Assembly (NCBI GenBank): GCA_035543115.1
Contig: DATKKF010000063.1
Span: 1 to 64,000 of the forward strand
Length of the DNA: 64,000 nucleotides
Direction of reading: 5' to 3'
Source: RPRB01 sp035543115
GTDB taxonomy: Bacteria > Myxococcota > Myxococcia > Myxococcales > Myxococcaceae
The position numbers and the translations under genes were made by a program. Positions 7,923 to 16,241 of the stretch are shown here, piece by piece (the first letter of the stretch is position 1; every line of letters starts with the position of its first letter). The notes beneath the pieces were generated by a model. That model worked only from the letters and a program-made list of their open reading frames with translations, was not told the origin of the DNA and did not search any database.

Positions 7923-9644
7923 CTACCGGACCACGGCCAGCCGCACGCTGGACTCGCCCCGCCGCTTCTCGCGGTACATCTCCTGGTCGGCCACCTCGAG
8001 CAGCTCCGAGGTCGCGGTCGCGTCCTCGGGGAACAGGGCCACGCCGATGCTCACCCCCAGGCTCAGCCGCTCGCCGTCGACGCTCAGCGGCTGGGCGACC
8101 GCCCGCCGCAGCTTGCCGGCGACCTCCTCGGCGTTGCGACGCTGACCGACGCCCTCGAGCAACACGGCGAACTCGTCCCCGCCGACCCGGCCGACCAGGT
8201 CGCCGCGACGGATGCACCGAGCGAGGCGCTGGCCGATCTGCTGGAGCACCCGGTCGCCGGCGGCGTGACCGTGCTCGTCGTTGATGGGCTTGAAGCCGTC
8301 CAGGTCCAGATAGAGCACCGCGAAGGCCTCGCTCCGCGCCACGCGGGCCTCGAGCTCGGCGTCGAACCGGGCTCGGTTGGCGAGGCCGGTGAGCGGATCC
8401 TGCTCGGCGAGCCGGACCAGCCGCTGCTCCTCCTCCTTGGCCGCGCTCACGTCACGGGCCACGGCGTAGAGCACGCGGGTGCCGGGCGTCGGCGGGGGGG
8501 CACGCCAGGACAGCCAGCGCCAGTGTCCATTCTTGCAGAGGAAGCGCAGCTCGAACTTCTGGGCGATCTCGCCCCGGGCGAGCAGCCCGAGCTGCGCATG
8601 CGCCAGCTCCACGTCCTCCGGATGCAACAGGTCCAGGAAGGGCCGGGCGAGGAGCTCCTCGCGCGACCAGCCGAGGGTGTGCTCGAAGCTCCGGCTCACC
8701 CGGAGAAAGCGGCCGTCGAGGTCGGCCACCGCGAGCAGGTCCAGGCTCAGCTCGAAGAAGCGGTCCCGCTCCTCCTCGGCCAGCTTCCGGGCGGTGACGT
8801 CGGCCAGCGAGCCGATGCAGCCCGAGACCTCGCCCCGGTCGTCGCGGAGCGTGGAGGCGCTCGCGGCCACCCAGCGGACCTCGCCGTCTGGCCGGCGGAT
8901 GCGCAGCTCGCAGGCGAAGGGAACGCCTCCCGCGGCCGCCTCGGTCCAGCGGGCCAGCACCGTCTCCCGCTCCTCCGGGTGGAGCATGGCGGTCCATCCG
9001 TCGCCGCGGGCCTGGTCGGCGCGGAGACCGGTCAGGGTGCACCAGGTCTCGTTGACGAAGACGCAGCGGCCGCCGGCGGTGACGAAGATGCCCAGCGGCG
9101 CCTGGCTGCTGACGGCGCGAAAGCGCTCCTCGCTCGCGTGAGCCCGGGCATCGCGAGCCCGGCGCTCGGTGACGTCGAGAAAGGAGGAGACGACGCCGTG
9201 GGGCTGCGACTCGCTCGGCTCGCGGAGCGGCTGGGTGCTGACCAGGATCCAGGCGGTGCCGCGCCCCGGGCTCTGGATGCCCAGGAGGACGTTGAGCTGT
9301 GGATGGCCGGTGCGCAGGGTGACGGCGGCGGGATGGTTCTCGGGGGCGAGCGGGGTGCCGTCCTCCTCGATGGCGCACCAGCCGTCCGGAAGCTCCGCCC
9401 GGCCAAGGAGTTGGTCGGCGCTCATGCCGAGGATCCGCAGGGCGCTCTCGTTGAAGGCCTGCACCGTGCCCGCAGCGTCCTGGACCACGATGCCCTCGGC
9501 CAGCGAGGCCACCACCGAGCGGTAGAGGGCGACACTCGCCTCCAGGGCGGAGCGCTGGGCGTCGGCCCGGACGCGGTTCCGCGGACGGCTCTGCACCGCG
9601 GGGCCTCGGGAGCGCCTGGCAGGAGTCTCTGGGCGGCTGTCCAT
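7923..9644 (-). CDS. PAS-PAS-PAS-GGDEF diguanylate cyclase
   Basis: 573 residues from ATG 9644, chosen over an in-frame start at 9683 because the extra 13 residues look non-coding. Three PAS modules are visible: one from about residue 35 (VVQDAAGTVQAFNESALRILG), a second near 165-290 ending in a PAC motif (GEVRWVAASAS), and a third near 290-410 (LLAVADLDGRFLRVSRSF). The GGDEF domain fills the rest, with the intact signature GGDEF at 488-492 and an RxxD inhibitory site (RRGD, 479-482) five residues before it. It should make cyclic di-GMP with product inhibition. No membrane segment is seen, so it is a cytoplasmic sensor. The stop lies 7 bp from the convergent HDOD-PilZ gene. Confidence 0.95.
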   Translation of the reverse strand: MDSRPETPARRSRGPAVQSRPRNRVRADAQRSALEASVALYRSVVASLAEGIVVQDAAGTVQAFNESALRILGMSADQLLGRAELPDGWCAIEEDGTPLAPENHPAAVTLRTGHPQLNVLLGIQSPGRGTAWILVSTQPLREPSESQPHGVVSSFLDVTERRARDARAHASEERFRAVSSQAPLGIFVTAGGRCVFVNETWCTLTGLRADQARGDGWTAMLHPEERETVLARWTEAAAGGVPFACELRIRRPDGEVRWVAASASTLRDDRGEVSGCIGSLADVTARKLAEEERDRFFELSLDLLAVADLDGRFLRVSRSFEHTLGWSREELLARPFLDLLHPEDVELAHAQLGLLARGEIAQKFELRFLCKNGHWRWLSWRAPPPTPGTRVLYAVARDVSAAKEEEQRLVRLAEQDPLTGLANRARFDAELEARVARSEAFAVLYLDLDGFKPINDEHGHAAGDRVLQQIGQRLARCIRRGDLVGRVGGDEFAVLLEGVGQRRNAEEVAGKLRRAVAQPLSVDGERLSLGVSIGVALFPEDATATSELLEVADQEMYREKRRGESSVRLAVVR

Positions 9645-10326
9645 TGCGCAGTCCACCGACTGCAAGGGGCGGGCACACGCCAAGTGCCTGGAGTCCCTGG
9701 ACTGCGTCAGCGGAGTGACGCGGCCAGGAACGTCTTCGCGGCGTCAACGCATTGACGCGTCAGGTCTGTCGCACCTGCACCTCCTGGCAATTGACCTTTC
9801 CCCTGCTCCCAGGTCAGCCTTCTCCCCACGTCGGAGGCGCGGGTGTGTTTCCCGGGCGTGGTGTGGAGGATCCGGCGCGGGCTGGGGGCGAGCTGTGGAG
9901 CAGTACGATGACGTACGCAGGCCGCTGGGAGCGGCGCCCACGCGCCCGGCGCCGCGCGTCCGCCCCTTCGTGGTGGAGCACGACGTGCTCGGGACCGCGG
10001 CCTTCGCCGCCGCACGCGCCTTCCTTCCTCCGGCGCTGCTCGTTCCGGCCACTGTGCGCATCGCTGAAGCCCGCGGCGCACCGCTCGGGCGCCCGCCCGT
10101 GTGCCGGCCCCTGAGGTTGGCGTCCCTGGGCGAGCCACGGAGGCGCTCGGCCACGGCCCTGGCCTCCGGACACCTCGCCGGCCCGGGCTGAGCCAGCTGG
10201 GGTGGTGTCCGCTGCTCCGACCTTGATGGTCATGGAGCGCCTCGGCCCACCTCGGTCGAGCCCGTGCCTTCCGCCGGCGACTTAAGGGGCCGGAGCGGAC
10301 GTGACGATGCCTTCTTGCGAGACGGC
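9645..10326. other. 682-bp divergent intergenic region without a convincing gene
   Basis: Region between the diverging diguanylate cyclase and receiver-HDOD genes. Several overlapping open frames exist on both strands, but all give Arg/Pro/Gly-rich products with no recognisable domain, as expected in high-GC non-coding DNA. A short peptide-like stretch on the plus strand near 9955-10085 (FVVEHDVLG, then ALLVPATVRIAEARG) could be debris of an old gene, which I cannot confirm. It should hold the promoters of both flanking genes and contains the inverted repeat at 9741-9758. Confidence 0.6.
9741..9758. promoter_or_regulatory. Perfect 7-bp inverted repeat, candidate operator
   Basis: GCGTCAA, four bases (CGCA), then TTGACGC: a perfect dyad about 97 bp upstream of the diguanylate cyclase start. 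Dyads of this size are typical of dimeric regulator sites. There is no T tract, so it is not a terminator. The regulator is unknown. Confidence 0.4.
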
Positions 10327-11550
10327 ATGTCCGAGCTCCTCCCCACGACGGTGTCAGGCGGCGCCGGGCCGAGTGCCAGACGGGTCCTCTTCGTGGACGA
10401 TCGAGTGAAGGAGTTGAGGGGTCTCCAGTCGGTGCTGCGACGGCAGTGCCGGCACTGGGAGCTCACCTTCGTCCGGTCCGGGTCGGAGGCGCTGAGTCGG
10501 CTGGAGTCCGCGGGGTTCGACATCGTCGTCGCCGATCTGGAGGAGGCGGAGACGGACGGGGTGGCGCTCCTCACGGAGGTCAAGCAGCGCTTCCCCTTCG
10601 TCACCCGGCTGCTCTGGTCTCCGGGGGGTGCACGGGGCGGCAGCCATCCGGAGGTGGCCCACCACTTCCTCGCCGGTCCCTGCGACGCGAACACCCTGCG
10701 CATCGCCATCGAGCGCACCTGCGCCCTGCACGGCTTTCTTTCCGAGCCGCGGGTGGCGGCGCTGGTGGGCCCGATGGACCGGCTCCCCTCGCCCCCGGCG
10801 GTGTACGTGGAGCTGAGCACTGCCTCGGCCGACCCCCGGACCGGCCTGGCCGACCTGGCGCGCATCGTCTCCCGTGACCCCGCGGTGGCAGCCAAGGTGC
10901 TCCAGGTCGTGAACTCGGCCTTCTTCGGCCTGCGGGAGCCGGTGGGGAGCATCCAGCAGGCGGTGGCCTACCTGGGCAGCGAGCTGCTCAAGGCGCTGGT
11001 GCTGACCACCGGCATCTTCGGCAGCCTGAGCGGTCTGAAGCTCGACGAGTTCTCGCTCGATCACTTCCAGATGCTGGCCTTCCTCTGCGCGCGGCTGGCC
11101 AGGCGCCTCGCTCCGGACCGCCGTCGGGGCGAGGAGGCTTTCACCGCCGCACTGCTCCACAACGTGGGGCAGCTGGTGCTCGCCCGTGCCTACCCGCACC
11201 GCTATGCCGAGGTGCTGAAGTCGCTTCCGGGGCTGCCGCTGTGCGAGGCCGAGGCGGGCGTGTTCGGGCTCACCCACGCCGAGGTGGGTGCCTACGTGCT
11301 CGGGGCTTGGGGGCTGCCGCTCGACTTGGTGGAGGCGGTGGCGTACCACCATCGTCCCGAGCTGTTCGTCCTCGGTGACCTCATCGTGCCCGCCTCGCTC
11401 CACGTCGCCGATGCGATGGTCACCGAGCTCCTCGACCCGGAGAACGGCTCCAACCTCGACGTCGACCTCGTCGCCCGCGCGGGGATGGCCGTCGATCCCA
11501 ACGGCTGGCGGGCCATGGCCGAGCAGGAGTTCGCTCCGCTCCGGGGTTAG
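10327..11550 (+). CDS. Response regulator receiver-HDOD protein
   Basis: 407 residues from ATG 10327; an upstream frame from 10264 exists but its 21 extra residues look non-coding. The N-terminal receiver domain (about 15-135) has the acidic pair in LFVDDR near residue 23 and the phospho-acceptor Asp70 in VVADLEE. The conserved Lys near the end of the domain is replaced by Gly117 (FLAGPCD), so phosphorylation may not switch it in the normal way. The HDOD domain covers about 145-345 (SPPAVYVEL, VVNSAFFGL, AVAYLGSELLKALVL, AALLHNVGQLVLA, YHHRPEL). Known receiver-HDOD proteins act in two-component signalling, often on motility or development. The output here is unknown and no cognate histidine kinase is adjacent. 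Confidence 0.92.
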   Translation: MSELLPTTVSGGAGPSARRVLFVDDRVKELRGLQSVLRRQCRHWELTFVRSGSEALSRLESAGFDIVVADLEEAETDGVALLTEVKQRFPFVTRLLWSPGGARGGSHPEVAHHFLAGPCDANTLRIAIERTCALHGFLSEPRVAALVGPMDRLPSPPAVYVELSTASADPRTGLADLARIVSRDPAVAAKVLQVVNSAFFGLREPVGSIQQAVAYLGSELLKALVLTTGIFGSLSGLKLDEFSLDHFQMLAFLCARLARRLAPDRRRGEEAFTAALLHNVGQLVLARAYPHRYAEVLKSLPGLPLCEAEAGVFGLTHAEVGAYVLGAWGLPLDLVEAVAYHHRPELFVLGDLIVPASLHVADAMVTELLDPENGSNLDVDLVARAGMAVDPNGWRAMAEQEFAPLRG

Positions 11551-11589
11551 GCAGCGCTGCCCCGGACCAGGCCAGCGTGGATTCCGCTG

Positions 11590-12660
11590 TCAGGACTCGG
11601 CCAGCTGATCGAGCAGCGCAGCCGAGGCCTTGGCCGCGTCGAGCAGCTCCCGCTCCAACGTGTGCACGCGCCGGGCGGAGAGGCCGAGCGCCAGGGCGCT
11701 CTCGGAGACGACCCAAGGCGCCCGGGGCAACACCTGCGGCTCGTGCTTCCAGGCCCACAGGGCGGCTGGCACCCGGACGGCGTGGAGGTCGACCCAGTCC
11801 GGACCCGAGGGAACGCCGAGGTCGGACCCGAGGGCGCAGATGCTCCGGACGTACTCCGGCAGCGACCAGCGCCGGAGCGCCTCGGTCGCCAGGTCCCCCT
11901 GGACGAGCCCGAGGAGGCGATCCACCCGCGGGTCCTCATCTGCAATGGACAGCGTGCCGTCGGCGGCGAGCGAGGCCAGCGCCCTCAGGGCCAGGGCCCG
12001 ACCCACGCCGTGAAGCAGGCCGCCGAGGTACGCCCGCTCGGGCTGCCCCCCGGGCGCATCGAGGGACAGCGCCGAGGAGACGCGGGCCACGGCCACCGAG
12101 CGGTGGTAGAGCGCCCGCCGCCGCGGCCGGAATGCGGCTTGCTGCGCGCGGCTCCGGGGATGGAAGAGGGCCCGGGCTGCGACCACGCCCGCCACCCTTC
12201 CGACCTCGTTCGCTCCCAGCCGGGTGACGGCGGCCTTGAGCGTCTGGACCTCGGAGAGCCCCTGGTAGGCGGCGGAGTGCGCCACCTGCATCACCGCCCA
12301 GCCCAGGGCGGGGTCCTGCTGGATGGTGCGAAGGAGCTCGGGGAGGCGCAGCTCTGGCTCCGAGACCAGCCGGAGGACTTCCAGCGCCGCGGCGGGGAAG
12401 GCCTGGAGCTCGGACTCGGCGTTGAAGCGCTCCAGCAGCTGGCAGGTCAGCTCCACCTCCTCGGGCGAGGGCTCGGCGGCGGCCGGAGGCGTCGCGGACA
12501 GGTCCACCCCCAGCACCTCGGAAAGGTCCGCCTGGTCCGATGCGCGCTTGGGCTCGGGGGCGCGCCGCGGCTGGGCGACGGGCGGCGAGCGGCCAACGAC
12601 TCGGTCCCAGAGCGCCCGGAGCGCGCCGCCGCGTGCTCTGGCTGTCCTCACGACGCCCAT
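11590..12660 (-). CDS. HDOD-domain protein
   Basis: 356 residues, ATG start at 12660. After a basic, Pro-rich N-terminus (about 1-60) an HDOD domain covers about 75-280: FPAAALEVLRLV, TIQQDPALGWAVMQVAHSAAY, AVTRLGANEV, YLGGLLHGVGRALALR. The rest is helical. The HD-type metal-binding pattern is incomplete, as usual for HDOD, so a scaffold or signalling role is more likely than catalysis. It converges on the receiver-HDOD gene with a 39-bp gap, and is the third HDOD protein within 6 kb. Confidence 0.88.
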   Translation of the reverse strand: MGVVRTARARGGALRALWDRVVGRSPPVAQPRRAPEPKRASDQADLSEVLGVDLSATPPAAAEPSPEEVELTCQLLERFNAESELQAFPAAALEVLRLVSEPELRLPELLRTIQQDPALGWAVMQVAHSAAYQGLSEVQTLKAAVTRLGANEVGRVAGVVAARALFHPRSRAQQAAFRPRRRALYHRSVAVARVSSALSLDAPGGQPERAYLGGLLHGVGRALALRALASLAADGTLSIADEDPRVDRLLGLVQGDLATEALRRWSLPEYVRSICALGSDLGVPSGPDWVDLHAVRVPAALWAWKHEPQVLPRAPWVVSESALALGLSARRVHTLERELLDAAKASAALLDQLAES

Positions 12661-12717
12661 GTCCTGAACCCTATGCTCGTCGTGGACGGGTGGCCAATTC
12701 GCACCAGCCCCCCCTGG

Positions 12718-14757
12718 TCATGGCACGAGCTTCAGGTAGTTCTCGTACCGGGTCTGGATCTCCGAGACGTACCGGACCGGCTCCGTCCCCCGCACGTACC
12801 CGTGCCGCGCGCGCGCGTAGTACGCCGGCTGCTGGAGCAGGAGCATCGCCCGCTCCACGTTCTTGAACCACTTGTCGGGATCGAGCGCCTTCGCCCTGGC
12901 GAGCTGCCGCGCGTCGGCGAGGTGCCCCCAGCCGGCGTTGTACGCTGCGAGCGCGAACCGCATCCGCTGCTGGACCGGGAGCGTCGTCTCCAGGCGGTCC
13001 GCCAGCCGCGCCAGGTGCTTGATGCCGGCGTGCGCTCCCTCCTCCGGGTCCTCCAGCCGGGTGAAGCCCATCTCCCTTGCCGTCCGCGGCAGCACCTGCA
13101 AGAGCCCGATTGCCCCGGCCAGGCTCCGGGCCTGCGGGTCGAACCGGCTCTCCTGGTAGGCCTGGGCCGCGAGCAGCCGCCAGTCGAAACCGTAGAGCTG
13201 CGCGTACTTGCGGAAGACCGGGTCGTACGCCGACAGTCCCTGCAGCGTGCCCGCGTCCTGGGCCCGGAGCTCGGTGGCGATGCGCGCGTCCTCGAAGTAG
13301 CGCCGCCACGACATGTTGTACTCGAGCCCCTTGTAGGTCTGGCGCACGAAGTGGTCGAGCGCGGCCTTCAGCTCGCGGTCGGCGGGGCGCACGGCGAAGG
13401 CGAGCTGCTTCTTCTCCCCGGGCTCGAGCGGGAACGCCGCGACCACGTCCGTCCGCCACACCCGCTCCGCCTGGTAGATGTGCGAATCGGCGACGGTGAG
13501 GTCCACCTCGCCCGCGGCCACCCCGGCGATGAGCTCCTCCGTCTCCTGGTCGGACCGGGCGAGCTCGACGGTGAAGCCGGCGCCCTTGCTCCGGAGTCGC
13601 TCCAGCGTCGTCTGGTAGCTCGAGCCCGGCCGGACGCGGATCCGCCGCCCGCGCAGGTCGGAGGCGCTCTTCAGCAGCGGCTCGGAGGCGCGCTGCACCA
13701 GCAGCTCCTGGATCTCGAGGTACGGCACGCTGAAGGCCACCTGCTTCCCGCGCTCGGGGCTCACCGTGTACGAGGCGGCGATGACGTCGCCCTTGCCCTG
13801 GAGCAGCCAGGGCACGAGGTCGGCGTGGGACGGCGGCACCACCATCTGCAGCCGCACCTCCAGCCCGTCGGCGAAGCGCTTCATGAGATCGTGGTCGAAC
13901 CCGGCGGCCTCGCCACGGAGGAGGAAGTAGCTGACCGCATTGTTCCGGGTCAGCACCCGGAGCACCCGGTGCTTCTTCACGTCGGTCAGGTCGTTGGACC
14001 AGGTCCGTCCGGCGTGGGCCACCAGGGCACGCTCCTGGATGAAGAGGTCCAGGGCCGCCTTCAGCTGCTTCGCCTGGGGATGCACCGCCCAGGCGACGGA
14101 CCGCTTCCGGGCGATGGGGAAGAGCGAGACCGCCTCCTTGTTCCAGGCCCGCTCGGCGTCCCAGACGTTGCTGTCCACCACCGCCAGCTCGCGCTCGCCG
14201 CGGTTCACTTCCCCGATGAGCTCCGACTGCTGGACGGCGCCGAGCACCTGCTCGACCCGAATGCCGGGTACCTCGAGCTTTGCCAGGCTGGCTTCGAAGA
14301 CCGAGCCGGTGGGGATGCTCACCGTCCTCTGCGCAAGATCGGCCGGCGTCCGGGGCGGCTTCTTCATCCCCTTCCGCCCGATGAGCACCTCGTCGACGAT
14401 GGCGATCGGGTCGGTGAAGGTGACCCGCGCCGCACGCTCGGGGGTGACGGTGAGGCCGGTCGCCGCGATGTCCCCGCGACCGGTGAGCAGATCGTCGAGC
14501 ACGTCGTGCCGCCGCTCGACCCAGACGATCTCCAGCTTCAGCCCCTGCCGGCGCGCAAAGTCCTCCGCCAGGTCGCGGTCGATCGCCGCCGGCGTGCCGT
14601 CCCGGGAGATGGGTGGTTCGTCCTCGTCGCCCACCACCAGGACCCGGAGGTTCCCGCGGGCCCGGATGTCCGGGAGGTCCGGAACGGTCGCCGCCGCCCC
14701 GCTCAACGGGAGGAGCACGGCGGAGAGCAGTCCTGCGGCCCCTCGGACCCAGCCCAT
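12718..14757 (-). CDS. Lytic transglycosylase with two solute-binding-like domains (MltF type)
   Basis: 679 residues. An N-terminal signal peptide (about 1-23) is followed by two SBP_bac_3-type domains in tandem: about 35-260 (RGNLRVLVVGDEDEPPI, GDIAATGLTVTPERA) and about 265-500 (HRVLRVLTRNNAVSYFL, GDVIAASYTVSPERG). A lytic transglycosylase domain follows from about 510 to 679. Glu536 in AYQESRFDP is the expected catalytic acid, followed by AGAIGLLQVLP and the AYNAGWGHL motif, all intact. It should cleave peptidoglycan to anhydromuropeptides in the periplasm. Standard MltF has one binding domain, so the second copy is unusual. A relic of a similar transglycosylase lies at 6383-6479. Confidence 0.94.
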   Translation of the reverse strand: MGWVRGAAGLLSAVLLPLSGAAATVPDLPDIRARGNLRVLVVGDEDEPPISRDGTPAAIDRDLAEDFARRQGLKLEIVWVERRHDVLDDLLTGRGDIAATGLTVTPERAARVTFTDPIAIVDEVLIGRKGMKKPPRTPADLAQRTVSIPTGSVFEASLAKLEVPGIRVEQVLGAVQQSELIGEVNRGERELAVVDSNVWDAERAWNKEAVSLFPIARKRSVAWAVHPQAKQLKAALDLFIQERALVAHAGRTWSNDLTDVKKHRVLRVLTRNNAVSYFLLRGEAAGFDHDLMKRFADGLEVRLQMVVPPSHADLVPWLLQGKGDVIAASYTVSPERGKQVAFSVPYLEIQELLVQRASEPLLKSASDLRGRRIRVRPGSSYQTTLERLRSKGAGFTVELARSDQETEELIAGVAAGEVDLTVADSHIYQAERVWRTDVVAAFPLEPGEKKQLAFAVRPADRELKAALDHFVRQTYKGLEYNMSWRRYFEDARIATELRAQDAGTLQGLSAYDPVFRKYAQLYGFDWRLLAAQAYQESRFDPQARSLAGAIGLLQVLPRTAREMGFTRLEDPEEGAHAGIKHLARLADRLETTLPVQQRMRFALAAYNAGWGHLADARQLARAKALDPDKWFKNVERAMLLLQQPAYYARARHGYVRGTEPVRYVSEIQTRYENYLKLVP

Positions 14758-14805
14758 TGGGCCGGGGACGCTAGCTGCCGCCGCGGCCGCTGGGAACGAG
14801 AACCG

Positions 14806-15414
14806 TCACCTGTGCTTCGCGGACCCGCCGCCGAAGAGCAGCCCCACCCCGAACGAGAAGTATTGCTGTGGCGGCAGCCCGTGCCGTTCCCAGAAGTACT
14901 GCCAGCGGCCGTCGAAGAAGAGCGCGGTGCCGTCGGCACCCAGGCCGAAGGCGATGCCGACGTGCGGCTGGACGCCCCACTGCCAGTCGGAGAGGGTGTA
15001 CTCGTTCAGCCCCAGGTCGATGACCCGGTCGAAGTAGGCCGCGCCGCCGTTCACCCCCGCCCAGATACGGCTGCCATGCCCCAGCGGGACGTGGAAGGCG
15101 AACCCCGCCATCAGGGGGATGACGTTTAGGTAACGGAACTGCTTGCCCGAGACGTCCTGCCCGTCGGTGGTGGTGAGCACACCCTGCTTCGCGGCGTTGA
15201 AGCTGTTCAGCCCTGCCGAGAGCTCGAGGTTGAAGGCGTACGAGAGTTCGAACGAGGCGTCGAGGTGAGCGCCGCGGCTGCTGAATCGGTCGATGTATTC
15301 CTTGGTCTCGCCGCGGGGCACCGCGAACTCGTAGGAGAGCCGGACGTGGCTCTGGGCGAGCGCGGCGGAGGAGGCCAGGAGGGCGAAGGCGAGAAGAGGT
15401 CGCGTGGAGCGCAT
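14806..15414 (-). CDS. Small outer-membrane beta-barrel protein
   Basis: 202 residues from ATG 15414, which gives a clean signal peptide (MRSTRPLLAFALLASSAALA). A GTG at 15426 overlapping the upstream stop is an alternative start. The mature part shows alternating hydrophobic strands separated by polar turns (HVRLSYEFAV, LDASFELSYAFNLELSAGL, RIWAGVNGGAAYFD, YFSFGVGLLFGGG), typical of an eight- to ten-strand OmpA/OmpW-like barrel. No specific family is recognised. It probably shares a transcript with the DUF4136-type lipoprotein just upstream. Confidence 0.72.
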   Translation of the reverse strand: MRSTRPLLAFALLASSAALAQSHVRLSYEFAVPRGETKEYIDRFSSRGAHLDASFELSYAFNLELSAGLNSFNAAKQGVLTTTDGQDVSGKQFRYLNVIPLMAGFAFHVPLGHGSRIWAGVNGGAAYFDRVIDLGLNEYTLSDWQWGVQPHVGIAFGLGADGTALFFDGRWQYFWERHGLPPQQYFSFGVGLLFGGGSAKHR

Positions 15415-15422
15415 GGCGTGGC

Positions 15423-16037
15423 TCACAGGTACGGAGACTGGACGAAGGCCTGGTCGATGCCCGCCTCGATGCGCTGCACCAGCGACTCGGTGCTGCCGCC
15501 CAGGACGCCATCGACGGACGCGGTCCAGATCGCCGTCAGCTGCTTGGTGGAAGGATCGGCCGTCCGCCGGTCCAGCATCTCGATGCGGAGCGACCCGGCG
15601 TCGAGGACGGTCGCATACGCCGCGCCGTAGGGGTAGTAGACCCCCCAGCTCCCGTCGTAGCCCGCGAACCCGCCCGGCCAGAGGTCATAGAAGGAGTACG
15701 AGACGTATTCGACGTACCGGGTCGCCGTGGCCGAGACGAGCACGTCCACGTCGGGCGTCGCCGTCGCCGGGTCCACCCGCTGCAGCCCCAGGGCGTTCAG
15801 GTTCGACTCCACCCGGGCCAGGATGCGCGCGTCGTACGAGTGGTCGATGGTCAGAGGCGCGCCTCGCCCCGACGAGACCTCCTGGATGCTGTCCGGGAGC
15901 GCGTACGTGCGGAGGGTCGAGAAGCTCGCCGACTGGTCGTGCTGGGTGGTGACCGAGTCCAGGTCGCCCACCGTCTCCGCGCCCCCGGGGTAACAGGCCG
16001 CCAGCAACGACACCACGGCCCATGCCACCTGCCTCAT
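15423..16037 (-). CDS. DUF4136-type lipoprotein
   Basis: 204 residues from ATG 16037, chosen over an in-frame start at 16178 because it directly precedes a lipoprotein signal (MRQVAWAVVSLLAACYPGG, lipobox LAAC). The mature protein fits the DUF4136 pattern: an early QSASFSTLRTYALPDS segment, a middle VDVLVSATATR strand, a Tyr/Gly/Trp-rich loop (about 105-130), and a late SLRIEMLDRRT segment then QLTAIWTASVDG. The function of this family is unknown; members are envelope lipoproteins. It is followed at once by the barrel protein gene. Confidence 0.82.
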   Translation of the reverse strand: MRQVAWAVVSLLAACYPGGAETVGDLDSVTTQHDQSASFSTLRTYALPDSIQEVSSGRGAPLTIDHSYDARILARVESNLNALGLQRVDPATATPDVDVLVSATATRYVEYVSYSFYDLWPGGFAGYDGSWGVYYPYGAAYATVLDAGSLRIEMLDRRTADPSTKQLTAIWTASVDGVLGGSTESLVQRIEAGIDQAFVQSPYL

Positions 16038-16241
16038 GGCCCCGTCCTCCCTCGTCCCCCCAGGTTCAACTGCCCCAGATCTGCACACTTGCGCCTGCCG
16101 CGTCCACCGGACCGCCATGGGCCCGATGGCGTACAGACGGACCATCCAGAGATTTGACGGGCGCTCGGTGGCGGGCATTCACTCTGGACCTTCGGCGACT
16201 TGCCGGCCCCGGGGTGAGCCTGGCATGAGGGCCGCTCGCCA

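Noticed and set aside
11551..11589. Terminator in the 39-bp convergent gap between the two HDOD genes
   Set aside because: GCAGCGCTGC at 11551-11560 is a loop-less palindrome with no T tract. I see no convincing intrinsic terminator anywhere in the window.
11662..15129. Plus-strand open frame of 1,155 codons
   Set aside because: It lies opposite the HDOD, transglycosylase and barrel genes, which have clear domains on the minus strand. No domain on the plus strand.
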